9,177 bases of DNA from assembly GCA_964351195.1 (NCBI GenBank), contig CAYGNI010000080.1, positions 1 to 9,177 on the forward strand, read 5' to 3'. Within the stretch, counting starts at the first letter, position 1. Every line of letters starts with the position of its first letter. The notes under the pieces were generated by a model. The model worked only from the letters and a program-made list of their open reading frames with translations, was not told where the DNA came from and made no database searches. A program made the position numbers and the translations under genes. Source of the DNA: TMED27 sp964351195 (GTDB lineage Bacteria; Pseudomonadota; Alphaproteobacteria; Micavibrionales; Micavibrionaceae). Positions 1 to 6,691 of the stretch are shown here, in pieces.

Positions 1-211
1 CAATTTTTTCAGTTTGGGGGTCTTCTACGTCTCCTTCTGGCGCGGCATCCTCTGGCTCGGATGCCTCTAATTCAATATCAGTTGAAATCGTTTCATCTTC
101 TTGCTGCTGTTCAGGGCGCTTAAATTCTTTAACTTCCGCACTCTGGCTAACTGGCTTTTCAACTTGCGCATCTTCCGATGGCTGCGCTTCCGATTTCACA
201 CGATGAAACAT
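1..211 (-). CDS. N-terminus of acidic, disordered protein (partial; possibly bactofilin-like)
   Basis: Seventy codons are present before the window edge cuts the gene. The protein begins MFHRVKSE and continues as a low-complexity stretch rich in Glu, Asp, Gln, Pro and Ser, with no hydrophobic segment. This is typical of a disordered, charged N-terminal tail, and the folded part would lie outside the window. The ATG at 209-211 was chosen because an AGGTGGGG Shine-Dalgarno stretch sits about 7 bases upstream. An in-frame ATG at 227-229 would add six residues but has no comparable ribosome site. Short basic starts of the MFxRxK type followed by such tails occur in bactofilins (polymer-forming cytoskeletal proteins), but no bactofilin repeat domain is visible here, so that identity is only a guess. 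It lies downstream of uvrC on the same strand, with a gap of nearly 200 bases, so it probably has its own promoter. Confidence 0.7.
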   Translation of the reverse strand, partial: MFHRVKSEAQPSEDAQVEKPVSQSAEVKEFKRPEQQQEDETISTDIELEASEPEDAAPEGDVEDPQTEKI

Positions 212-407
212 AGAGTCCCCACCTTTCATAGTCTTTGGGTTGTACAATTACACATACAAATTGACGTTTGATGATGCGAAATTTAGCACGGGCTTTTGAA
301 GCTGGCAAGCGGGAAATCTGAATTTTTACAGAGCTTTCTGATAAGAAGTTGATTTAACTACGGAGTTTCGAAATGCATAAAAATAAAGTCTAAGAAATTA
401 CGCTAAC
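212..407. other. AT-rich gap between uvrC and the partial gene
   Basis: I see no gene in this gap. It must hold the promoter of the leftward partial gene and the 3' end of the uvrC transcript. The clearest structure is TTGTA (240-244) facing TACAA (255-259), with TTGTACAA at 240-247 itself an 8-bp palindrome. It sits about 30 bases upstream of the partial gene's start and could be an operator. No convincing intrinsic terminator for uvrC was found; the best hairpin on the minus strand has a stem of only four base pairs. Confidence 0.4.
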
Positions 408-2267
408 CTAATGAAAATGATCATAAATTGTCTGTGCAATAGATTTAGAAATCCCCTCAACTTTTTGCAAATCACTGAGTCCCGCCGCCGCGACAGCCTT
501 CGCTGAGCCGAAATAATGCAACAAATCTTTCTTGCGCTTCGCCCCAATCCCAGGAATCCCATCCAACGGCGAGTCGCTAATCTGCTTGGCACGGCGCACG
601 CGGTGACTTCCAACTGCGAAACGATGCGCCTCGTCTCGTAAACGTTGCAGATAATGTAAAACAGGATCATTGACCGGCAATTGAAACCCCATCCGCCCGT
701 CCATGAAAAATTGTTCACGCCCCGCATTGCGGTCCTCACCCTTGGCAATCGCCACCAACTTGACCCGGTCCAGAATACCGAAATCCTCAAGCACCTCGCG
801 GCAAACGCCAAACTGCCCCTTGCCGCCATCCACCAAAAGCAAATCAGGCCAGCTGCTCTCATCACCATCCTCCTGCTCTTTCATCGCCCGCTTAAACCGC
901 CGTTCAAAAACCTCGCGCATCATGCCGTAATCATCCGCAGCCCCCGCACGCTTGATATTGAACTTGCGATAGGCATTTTTTTGAAACCCTTCCGGCCCCG
1001 CCACGATCATAGCCCCAACCATATTCGTCCCGGATATATGAGAATTATCATAAACCTCAATACGCGCTGGCGGCTCATCCATCCCAAACAGATCCGCCAC
1101 ACCAGCCAGCATTTTTGCCTCTGATGCTTTCTCTATAAGGTTGCGCGCCAACGCCGCATTTGCATTCTTTTCAACAAAATCCATAACCCGCCGCCGCCCC
1201 CCGCGCGCGGGTTTTGCGATCGTCACCTTACTTTGCAATTTGCCCGACAACGCCTCTTCCAACAACGCCTTCTCCTCGGGCATATGCGACACCAAAACCT
1301 CTTTGGGAACGGGCTTATTCTCATAGAACTGCGCCATAAAGGCCGCCAACACCGCCGCAACATCATCATCGGCGCTATGGCGCGGGAAATACGATCGGTT
1401 CCCGTAATTGCGCCCCGCCCGAAAGAAAAACACCTGTACGCAAATCTTGCCCTCCTTTTGCGCCAACGCCATCACATCAACATTCTTCATGCCTTCAAGA
1501 TTAATATCTTGCCGCGCCTGCACGGACGCCAGCGCGCGTATACGGTCGCGATATTGCGCCGCCAGCTCATAATCCTGAGCCGCACTCGCGGCCTCCATGG
1601 CCCTCAACATCCGTTTTTGAATAGCCTGACTTTTTCCTTCCAGGAAATCGCGCGCCTCGCGCACCTGCAACGCATACTCGGCCTTGTCGACCTTCCCCAC
1701 ACACGGCGCCGTGCAGCGCTTAATGTGATATTGCAGACACGGCCGCGAGCGATTGGAAAAATACCCGTCCGTACAATTACGGATCAAAAACACACGCTGC
1801 AAAATCGCAATCGTCCGGTTTACATCCCCCGCCCCGGCAAACGGCCCGAAATACTCGCCCGGCCGCCTCTTGGCCCCGCGATGCTTCATCACCTGCGGAT
1901 AATCATGATCCGAAGGGATAAGGATATAGGGAAACGACTTATCATCGCGCAAAAGGATATTGTATTTCGGCTTCAGCTTCTTAATCAGGTTAGATTCCAA
2001 CAACAAAGCCTCAGCCTCGGTATGCGTATGCACAAACTCCATCTTGCGGGTTTGCGCCACCATACGCTGCAATCGGATCGTCAAACGGTTGAAATGCGTA
2101 TAAGACACCACCCGTTTTTTCAGCGACTTTGCCTTCCCGACATACAAAACCTCATCGCTTTCAGACACCATCCGATACACGCCTGGCGTGTCCGGCAACG
2201 TCTTCACACACGACTGTATGACGGCAATACCCGTATCAATTCCCGATGATGGAGCCTCTTTATTCAT
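408..2267 (-). CDS. uvrC: UvrABC excinuclease subunit C
   Basis: UvrC makes both the 3' and 5' incisions around bulky DNA lesions after UvrA-UvrB recognition in nucleotide excision repair. The 619 residues match the usual family length. The N-terminal GIY-YIG nuclease spans roughly 22-105, with GVY at 29-31 and YVG at 42-44. Four cysteines at 165, 177, 185 and 189 match the [4Fe-4S] cluster ligands described for E. coli UvrC. A UVR motif that binds UvrB covers about 215-250. The RNase H-like second nuclease carries the acidic and His residues expected for catalysis: D407 (VYDNSH), D446, D480 (LLLVDGGKGQ) and H548 (DEAHRFA). Tandem helix-hairpin-helix motifs close the protein, with GIPGIG at 570-575. 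All key residues are intact. The ATG at 2265-2267 has a nearby AGGA, although only about 3 bases away. The gene stands alone, with pentapeptide-repeat DNA divergent to it. Confidence 0.98.
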   Translation of the reverse strand: MNKEAPSSGIDTGIAVIQSCVKTLPDTPGVYRMVSESDEVLYVGKAKSLKKRVVSYTHFNRLTIRLQRMVAQTRKMEFVHTHTEAEALLLESNLIKKLKPKYNILLRDDKSFPYILIPSDHDYPQVMKHRGAKRRPGEYFGPFAGAGDVNRTIAILQRVFLIRNCTDGYFSNRSRPCLQYHIKRCTAPCVGKVDKAEYALQVREARDFLEGKSQAIQKRMLRAMEAASAAQDYELAAQYRDRIRALASVQARQDINLEGMKNVDVMALAQKEGKICVQVFFFRAGRNYGNRSYFPRHSADDDVAAVLAAFMAQFYENKPVPKEVLVSHMPEEKALLEEALSGKLQSKVTIAKPARGGRRRVMDFVEKNANAALARNLIEKASEAKMLAGVADLFGMDEPPARIEVYDNSHISGTNMVGAMIVAGPEGFQKNAYRKFNIKRAGAADDYGMMREVFERRFKRAMKEQEDGDESSWPDLLLVDGGKGQFGVCREVLEDFGILDRVKLVAIAKGEDRNAGREQFFMDGRMGFQLPVNDPVLHYLQRLRDEAHRFAVGSHRVRRAKQISDSPLDGIPGIGAKRKKDLLHYFGSAKAVAAAGLSDLQKVEGISKSIAQTIYDHFH

Positions 2268-2394
2268 ACATCCTACTTAAGCGCAAACGATTGATAAGAC
2301 AAGCTTACAGCGCAAATTAAAGTTCCGCCGAATGCCGTAACAAGGAGTCATAATCCCGATTTTTATTGACAGGACACTCTCGATATATCAACTA

Positions 2395-2423
2395 TTGATT
2401 GTATTAGACTTTTAATTTGTAAC
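2395..2423 (+). promoter_or_regulatory. Candidate sigma-70-type promoter for the pentapeptide-repeat gene
   Basis: TTGATT at 2395-2400 and TGTAAC at 2418-2423 are separated by 17 bases, in an AT-rich stretch ending about 24 bases before the chosen start codon. A second good -35 box, TTGACA at 2366-2371, lies upstream but has no clear -10 at proper spacing. The 2268-2446 gap also has to serve the divergent uvrC, for which no convincing promoter was picked out. The call rests on consensus matching by eye only. Confidence 0.3.
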
Positions 2424-2446
2424 TTTAAGTATTGGGGTTAGGGCCA

Positions 2447-3094
2447 GTGAAACATTACACAATTCAGTCTCTTAAAACAGAGACAATCCTGTTTGGCGGA
2501 TATTACACATCCTTCAGACAATGTATAGAAGATGCCATCAAGGCGAGAGTAACGATGCCATACGCAGACTTACGCAACAAAAACCTCAGCAACGCGCATC
2601 TGGATGACGCCATCCTCCCGCATGCTGACTTCTCAGGCGCGAATTTAAGCGGCACCAACCTCTCCGAAGCCTATCTCAAAGGCGCAAAATTCGCAGGCGC
2701 CGCCCTGTATAACACCTGCCTGTCATACTCAAACCTGCGCGGCTGCGACTTTCTGGACGCCAATTTCGGCGCCACCGATATCTTCGGCACCATCATCAGC
2801 AACGCGCAATTCTCAACCCTGTCGTGCTTCTCGCTCGACTTCACGGGCGTAAGAAAAATGGAATCCTGCATCTTCATCGGCAATGACGGTCGCTTCAGCG
2901 AAATGTCAAAACCGCCCATCGTGATCAAAGGCCTGCATAACAAGCCTATCATCATCATGGACCACGACGTGCGCGCCGGCCACAACACAATCAACACAAA
3001 AAGAACCATGGAACTGGCACAAAAAATTTCCATGCGCGAACTGCGTAAACGGTTAAGAACATTGGAAAGACACACCACGCAATCAAAGGTTTGA
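2447..3094 (+). CDS. Pentapeptide-repeat protein
   Basis: The middle of this 215-residue protein (about 40-134) is an unbroken run of around 19 pentapeptides of the A(D/N)LxG kind, for example ADFSG, ANLSG and TNLSE. Such runs fold into a right-handed quadrilateral beta-helix. The N-terminal segment (1-39, KHYTIQSL...) and the C-terminal segment with PPIVIKGL and IIIMDHDVRAG resemble the caps of pentapeptide-repeat proteins often found in phages and mobile regions; that comparison is from memory. Known family roles vary, and some members mimic DNA and bind gyrase; nothing here shows a specific role. The tail (about 180-215) is basic and helical. The GTG at 2447 was preferred because GGGG at 2434-2437 lies at a good distance. 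TTG at 2432 is an in-frame alternative, five codons longer, with only a weak ribosome site. No signal peptide is seen, so it is probably cytoplasmic. Confidence 0.85.
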   Translation: MKHYTIQSLKTETILFGGYYTSFRQCIEDAIKARVTMPYADLRNKNLSNAHLDDAILPHADFSGANLSGTNLSEAYLKGAKFAGAALYNTCLSYSNLRGCDFLDANFGATDIFGTIISNAQFSTLSCFSLDFTGVRKMESCIFIGNDGRFSEMSKPPIVIKGLHNKPIIIMDHDVRAGHNTINTKRTMELAQKISMRELRKRLRTLERHTTQSKV

Positions 3095-3151
3095 CATAAC
3101 GACTTATAGTTGCTAGAACCTTTGCTATTCGTGTGTGACGGGAGAACAAAA

Positions 3152-3466
3152 ATGAGAGCTTACGGGCGCTTTGGGACAAAGCTTGCCATGTATATTGAAG
3201 TATCAAAGTCGCTGGGCCCCGGTCCCTGCTGGCACATACAAAACATACATGGTGAACTTATAGTTGAAATTCCGTTTTGCACGGTTATTCTGACTCCTGA
3301 GGCCCGCTTGCGCGATGAGTACACTCTAGTAAGGTCAGGTTGGCCGGGGACAAAGCCAAATGAAAAAAGAAATAGAAGGCTTTCTGCAACTTCTACGAGA
3401 ATTACAAAAAATAGACCCGGAATTTCCGCTCCAATACGCGATATGCCTCGGCGAAATATCCCTTAA
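3152..3466 (+). CDS. Doubtful small ORF overlapping the winged-helix gene
   Basis: The ATG at 3152 has a good Shine-Dalgarno (GGGAG, 8 bases upstream), and the first roughly 70 codons look like normal protein, with alternating hydrophobic strands such as GELIVEIPFCTVIL. From 3360 onward the frame overlaps the next gene and the translation turns into a low-quality Arg/Pro/Thr-rich sequence that looks like a shadow. An overlap of 107 bases is unusual. The likely explanations are a real small protein with a junk tail, a gene broken by a frameshift or deletion near 3350, or a non-coding leader of the winged-helix gene. I do not recognise a family. A TTG at 3110 would extend it by 14 codons without better support. 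Confidence 0.35.
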   Translation: MRAYGRFGTKLAMYIEVSKSLGPGPCWHIQNIHGELIVEIPFCTVILTPEARLRDEYTLVRSGWPGTKPNEKRNRRLSATSTRITKNRPGISAPIRDMPRRNIP

Positions 3467-3686
3467 CGAAGGACTATCGGTCACGCAGCTATCCGAACGC
3501 ACGGGACTGGCCCTTTCGACCGTGTCGCGCATCGTCGGCGCGCTCTCGCAATATCGCCAGATGGGCGAGCCCTATGAGCTTGTAAATCTAGAAGTTTCAA
3601 AGATCGAGCGCCGGCGCAAGGAAATCTACCTCACCCCCAAAGGCCGCACCATCATCAACACCATTGCGGGATTAATGAGCGTTTAA
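3360..3686 (+). CDS. Short MarR-like winged-helix protein
   Basis: This 108-residue protein has a leading helix (5-18), the segment DPEFPLQYAICLGEI, a helix-turn-helix at about 39-62 with GLSVTQLSERTGLALSTVSR, and a basic wing at about 85-98 (IERRRKEIYLTPKGR). The LTPKGR end of the wing is typical of MarR-family regulators. It is shorter than classic MarR proteins (about 140 residues) and lacks most of the C-terminal dimerisation helix, so it may dimerise differently or act as a phage- or plasmid-type regulator. The start ATG has only GGGGA, about 10 bases upstream. It follows the pentapeptide-repeat gene on the same strand, and a tRNA-Leu gene begins 54 bases after its stop. No ligand or target can be inferred. 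Confidence 0.8.
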   Translation: MKKEIEGFLQLLRELQKIDPEFPLQYAICLGEISLNEGLSVTQLSERTGLALSTVSRIVGALSQYRQMGEPYELVNLEVSKIERRRKEIYLTPKGRTIINTIAGLMSV

Positions 3687-3740
3687 CAACTTTGTCCCTT
3701 GAATTAAAGTCCGCATCGCATTACTCATAAAAAACCAGAT

Positions 3741-3826
3741 GGGCCCGTGGCGGAATGGTAGACGCTGCAGACTTAAAATCTGTTGTCCGTATGGACGTGC
3801 CGGTTCAAGTCCGGCCGGGCCCACCA
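3741..3826 (+). tRNA. tRNA-Leu (anticodon TAA), CCA encoded
   Basis: The acceptor stem is perfect (GGGCCCG at 3741-3747 with CGGGCCC at 3816-3822), followed by discriminator A and an encoded CCA at 3824-3826. The anticodon stem GCAGA/TCTGT encloses the loop CTTAAAA, giving anticodon TAA at 3774-3776. A long variable arm (TGTCCGTATGGACG region) shows a class II tRNA, as expected for Leu. The T arm is GCCGG-TTCAAGT-CCGGC. It reads UUA and, by wobble, UUG. A TTGAAT box lies at 3699-3704, but the -10 is weak. tRNA-Leu genes are common integration targets, yet I see no integrase or duplicated 3' end here. The gene converges on the metal-operon end at 3856. Confidence 0.96.
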
Positions 3827-3855
3827 CCCTTCGTCTTTCACATGGTAAAGAGACA

Positions 3856-4449
3856 CTAAGCAAAATCATGATTATAGCCATCACTCCTAACGCTCAATTT
3901 CACGCCAGACACATACTTGCGAACATCAGCTTCTAAACCAGCTAAATCTCTATGAATGCCCAGCTGGTAAGCCTTTGTTAGATCCTCTGGCTTTAACAAA
4001 TATGGAGCAGTAGGGTGAAACTCTACAGTATCCCCTCGCCCCAAAAACATAACACCCGGATAACGTGACAAAAGCCCGTTGGCACGCTCAACTCCGGAAA
4101 CAGTTAAAAGCGTCACATGTTCATAATTGTCCGCTAAACGTCTAATTTCATCTAAATTTGATGTATCGCCATCCCCTTCAGGCACAACAAAATAAATCGG
4201 AAAACGGGTCTGTGGCGCAAGATTGAGAAACAATCCTAATCCTGAACTACAGGCCTTGATTTTATTTGGTGATGCCAAATAGAGCAAAGAGAGCCGATCC
4301 ACCCCCCCAAACTCCGTATTGTAAAAACGTCCCGGAACCTCAAAACCAGCCAGATGTTTACGTTCACCACTAGACTTAGCAGCAGTCCCAAACCCCATAA
4401 CTGCTGCTCCTGCCAACATAGCTAATAAACTTCTTCTATGCGTATCCAT
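3856..4449 (-). CDS. Tat-signal exported protein, possible redoxin/Sco-like fold with one cysteine
   Basis: I do not recognise a named family. The 197-residue protein starts MDTHRRSLLAMLAG, a twin-arginine-like signal (RR at 5-6, hydrophobic to about 22), so it is probably exported folded. The mature part alternates strands and helices. A strand (LSLLYLAS, 53-60) is followed by a segment with the only cysteine (C67), a second strand (PIYFVVPEGD) followed by a helix, a strand (HVTLLTVS), then VMFLGRGDTVEFHP. This order is compatible with a thioredoxin/Sco-like fold, but the usual CxxC or CxxxC pair is absent, so disulfide chemistry is unlikely. It is last in the putative metal operon, 17 bases after the His/Met-rich gene. 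ATG 4449 was chosen because AAAGGA lies just upstream; a start at 4488 would overlap the preceding gene by 22 bases and place charged residues before the signal. Confidence 0.75.
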   Translation of the reverse strand: MDTHRRSLLAMLAGAAVMGFGTAAKSSGERKHLAGFEVPGRFYNTEFGGVDRLSLLYLASPNKIKACSSGLGLFLNLAPQTRFPIYFVVPEGDGDTSNLDEIRRLADNYEHVTLLTVSGVERANGLLSRYPGVMFLGRGDTVEFHPTAPYLLKPEDLTKAYQLGIHRDLAGLEADVRKYVSGVKLSVRSDGYNHDFA

Positions 4450-4466
4450 ATCCTTTTCCTTTAAAC

Positions 4467-4976
4467 TCAACTCATCTCTGGCGGACAAAATGTTGCAGCA
4501 AAAGAATCCCAGCGGCTTGATAAATCGGGATTATTAGCAATCTCTCCATCAATAGCAGGAAGATTCCCAGCAGCACTTTGACCATCGAGCCATTGATCAA
4601 ACGCAGACCCCATATCTTCAATGGAACACGCTGCCTCATGCCCCGCATGCGGATCAACCGCGCTTCCCGCATCCGCCATAACATCGCCGCCGCCATGCGC
4701 ATGGCCAGAAAAAGCATTAGCTAGCCCTTCCCCACCATGAGCGCCCGCACCATGATCCATCATGCCAAAAACATAATCCGTCCCGGGCGCGCTCATGCCG
4801 ACATCACCAAGCATTGTCATACCTTCTACAGCACTAAGCGTCATGTCCGTTGCGCCCAGAAATATGTTTCCTGGGGTCAATGCCACGCCTGCAACTGCCA
4901 TACCCGGAATCACCATAAGCCCCATCGCCGCTACATGAAAAACAACATGTAGCGCCAAATGCGTCTTCATATCCAT
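4467..4976 (-). CDS. Exported or membrane-anchored His/Met-rich protein, putative metal binder
   Basis: This 169-residue protein has no family I recognise. Residues 7-32 are hydrophobic and end in GMAVAG, a possible signal peptidase site; otherwise the segment is a membrane anchor. Histidines at 6, 10 and 14 lie within or before it at helical spacing. Residues 44-113 are rich in Met, His and Gly (for example MMDHGAGAHGG at 72-82, GHAHGGG at 91-97, PHAGH at 109-113), which is typical of Cu(I)/Cu(II) or Ag binding in the periplasm. The C-terminal part has cysteines at 117 and 164 that could form a disulfide. The ATG at 4976 follows the upstream gene's stop codon by 9 bases, and its AGGGGG ribosome site overlaps that stop, which suggests translational coupling. 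The function as a periplasmic metal chaperone or sponge is inference from composition and neighbours. Confidence 0.78.
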   Translation of the reverse strand: MDMKTHLALHVVFHVAAMGLMVIPGMAVAGVALTPGNIFLGATDMTLSAVEGMTMLGDVGMSAPGTDYVFGMMDHGAGAHGGEGLANAFSGHAHGGGDVMADAGSAVDPHAGHEAACSIEDMGSAFDQWLDGQSAAGNLPAIDGEIANNPDLSSRWDSFAATFCPPEMS

Positions 4977-4985
4977 GACTGCCCC

Positions 4986-6134
4986 CTAGAACGACTTTTT
5001 GAAGCCCAGTGTCAGCGTATAATCCCGCTGCATCTGCGGCCCGTTGAGGTCCTGATACACCGGCACATTCACTTCCACGCCAAGCTCATGCCCGCGCATC
5101 CAGCCCGTCTGCCCGGTGAAATTCACACCAAACCCGGCCTCGACAATTTCGCCGCCGTAATTATCCGGATCCGCCGTTTGCACCGGCGCGACGATATTCG
5201 GATCAATGCCGTCAATCTTGCCCTGCGTGCTCGCCGACACTCGAAGCGAGCTGGAAACCAGGTCCGTCCACTGATACCCGGCCCAGCTCGTCACAGCATG
5301 CTTATCACCCCAGGCATAGCCCTGGTCATTCTCATCCTCCAAACGGATCTCGGCCTTATATTGCGCGCCCCACGACCACGCATCCTTATGCCCGCTATAG
5401 GTAATCCCCGGATGCACATCATACGTCCCGGTCCCGAGCTGCATAGCATAAGGAAGCCGTAAGCGCGGCGTCATCCCGTTTGGCGCCAGAACCGTATCCG
5501 TGTTCTTAATAGACCCGGTCGGAATGCTGAGCCCCAAATTCAGATGAACACCGTATGTGTCATCCTGATGAAGCCTGATAAGGCTGGATACAACTGTATC
5601 GCCCCACCCTTCACTCTGCGTTTCAAACTGCCCCAGCACAGTTGTGCCCGCACCACCCTGAAACGTCGTATGGTCCATATCCTTTTCCATCCACATGCCC
5701 ATCGCCATCAGCGTGAGCCAGTCCCTAGCCCCATACATCGCACCGAACATATGCATGTTCATGCTCATCTCAGTCGGCACAACGCGCAAAGTCGGCGGCT
5801 GCCCCGCCACACCTGCAAAACGGTTCGGCACAGTGGTCGCAATCTCCACAGGCGAAAGCTCATCCGTCCCATCACGGTTGCCATCCATCTTCATATGCTG
5901 AAAACGATACGACACCATCCACTCCCCTTTCGGATGTAAATGGTCGCCCATTACACCAATCGGTGCAGACGCGCCGCTATGATGATGTCCACCCGCATGA
6001 TGCGTGGAATGGTCCATAGAATGATGCTCATGATGCACCCCCTCATGATCACCCGATATCACTGCCTCCTGTGCAGCAGCAGGCAAAACAAAACAAACAC
6101 TGGCAACGCCAGTCAAAAGTATAAAAGTCTTCAT
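4986..6134 (-). CDS. Outer-membrane beta-barrel 'transporter' with His-rich N-terminus
   Basis: This 382-residue protein carries a Sec signal peptide (residues 1-21, ending PAAA before Gln22). Next comes a histidine cluster with eleven His between 30 and 52, and then the conserved start of the barrel family with GVMGDHLHPKGEWM near residue 60. Met-rich strands (EMSMNMHMFGAMYG and LTLMAMGMWMEKDMDH) follow. The rest shows alternating amphipathic strands and ends in a C-terminal Phe, as outer-membrane barrels do for BAM insertion. It resembles proteins usually annotated just 'transporter' (related to the MetA-pathway phenol-degradation barrel group) that I associate with copper-resistance loci; that association is from memory. 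The role could be passage or binding of metal ions at the outer membrane. The start ATG has a purine-rich AAGAAAG site. It is the second gene of the operon. Confidence 0.85.
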   Translation of the reverse strand: MKTFILLTGVASVCFVLPAAAQEAVISGDHEGVHHEHHSMDHSTHHAGGHHHSGASAPIGVMGDHLHPKGEWMVSYRFQHMKMDGNRDGTDELSPVEIATTVPNRFAGVAGQPPTLRVVPTEMSMNMHMFGAMYGARDWLTLMAMGMWMEKDMDHTTFQGGAGTTVLGQFETQSEGWGDTVVSSLIRLHQDDTYGVHLNLGLSIPTGSIKNTDTVLAPNGMTPRLRLPYAMQLGTGTYDVHPGITYSGHKDAWSWGAQYKAEIRLEDENDQGYAWGDKHAVTSWAGYQWTDLVSSSLRVSASTQGKIDGIDPNIVAPVQTADPDNYGGEIVEAGFGVNFTGQTGWMRGHELGVEVNVPVYQDLNGPQMQRDYTLTLGFKKSF

Positions 6135-6169
6135 AATTATTCTTTCTTAAATGATGATATTACAAACGA

Positions 6170-6242
6170 TGTCATTGTCCGACTTGATCGGACAATCTAG
6201 GGCCTAAATCACTGGATCCCCCGGGCGAGCCGGAGGATGACA
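6170..6242. repeat. Dispersed palindromic element made of two hairpins
   Basis: The element is bounded by inverted TGTCAT (6170-6175) and ATGACA (6237-6242). Inside, a perfect 9-bp stem ATTGTCCGA (6174-6182) / TCGGACAAT (6188-6196) with a 5-base loop forms the first hairpin. The second hairpin pairs ATCCCCCGG (6216-6224) with CCGGAGGAT (6230-6238), with one C-A mismatch. The GTCAT...GGATCCCC...GGATGACA layout is like short palindromic repeats scattered through many alphaproteobacterial genomes (from memory). Only one copy lies in this window, so dispersal cannot be shown here. It sits between the first and second genes of the putative metal operon and is expected to be in their transcript. 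Confidence 0.65.
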
Positions 6243-6256
6243 AAGGAACAAAATTT

Positions 6257-6637
6257 TTAAGAAAAAACAGGAGGGCCGCGCGGCTGAAACGCCCGCAGAT
6301 TTTGGGTATCAGGAATAAAGCTGCCCGCACCCACGGCAATATAACGCGGCTGCATGGCAAAAACCAAAGACACTTCATCGGAAAGCCCATAGGCATGATG
6401 CGTCGACACAAAACAGAACGGACACTTCTCCATCGCCTCAAGATGATCTTGCGGATCTGGCGCAGGCTCCGCAAACGGATCAAAGCGCGCATCAACCTCC
6501 ACGCTCTGCACCGTCCCGTCAGGCGCGCAGATATCAATCATGCTTTTACCGGAAATAAACGCACACGCAGGTGATATCCCGACAAAGAAGATCGCCACCA
6601 TCACCAGAACAGAAATGTAAAACCGCGTTTCGCCCAT
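6257..6637 (-). CDS. DUF2946-like exported CxxC protein
   Basis: The 126-residue protein has a hydrophobic N-terminal segment (7-27) ending SPACAF that is a signal peptide or anchor. It then carries MIDICAPDGT at 33-42 and a CPFC motif at 72-75 followed by VSTHHA, and ends in RGPPVF. The order of an ICxxDG motif, then CPFC with nearby His, and a Pro-rich tail matches the DUF2946 type of small envelope protein, often seen beside copper genes; the precise role is unknown. The Cys and His pairs could bind a metal ion. ATG 6637 was chosen because AGGA lies four bases before it; TTG at 6658 would add seven residues with no better site. It is the first gene of the operon, 54 bases after the CinA-like gene on the same strand, with a candidate promoter in that gap. 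Confidence 0.75.
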   Translation of the reverse strand: MGETRFYISVLVMVAIFFVGISPACAFISGKSMIDICAPDGTVQSVEVDARFDPFAEPAPDPQDHLEAMEKCPFCFVSTHHAYGLSDEVSLVFAMQPRYIAVGAGSFIPDTQNLRAFQPRGPPVFS

Positions 6638-6660
6638 AACATCCTGATATAGACTCAAGA

Positions 6661-6689
6661 ATAAAACTATGTCTACTCGTTTTTCTCAA
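6661..6689 (-). promoter_or_regulatory. Candidate promoter of the metal operon
   Basis: Read on the minus strand, TTGAGA (6684-6689) and TTTTAT (6661-6666) are 17 bases apart, directly after the stop of the CinA-like gene and about 24 bases before the DUF2946-like start. The -35 matches consensus well and the -10 only four of six. It would let the four genes be expressed apart from the CinA-like gene. No operator-like palindrome is obvious. Confidence 0.3.
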
Positions 6690-6691
6690 TG

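Noticed and set aside
1233..2249. Long plus-strand reading frame of 338 codons opposite uvrC
   Set aside because: It is antisense to intact uvrC; the translation is Arg/His/Leu/Pro-rich with no domain, typical of a shadow in GC-rich coding DNA.
2671..3078. Minus-strand frame opposite the pentapeptide-repeat gene
   Set aside because: The pentapeptide periodicity on the plus strand leaves no doubt about the coding strand.
3827..3855. Possible terminator or attachment site just after tRNA-Leu
   Set aside because: Only a 4-bp CTTT/AAAG stem is present, and no copy of the tRNA 3' end occurs elsewhere in the window.
4959..5462. Plus-strand frame of 167 codons opposite the outer-membrane barrel
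   Set aside because: Arg/His/Pro-rich antisense shadow of a well supported barrel gene, without a ribosome site.
6172..6537. Minus-strand frame of 121 codons overlapping the DUF2946-like gene
   Set aside because: Arg- and Leu-rich alternative frame that runs into the palindromic repeat; the overlapping frame has the signal peptide and CPFC motif.
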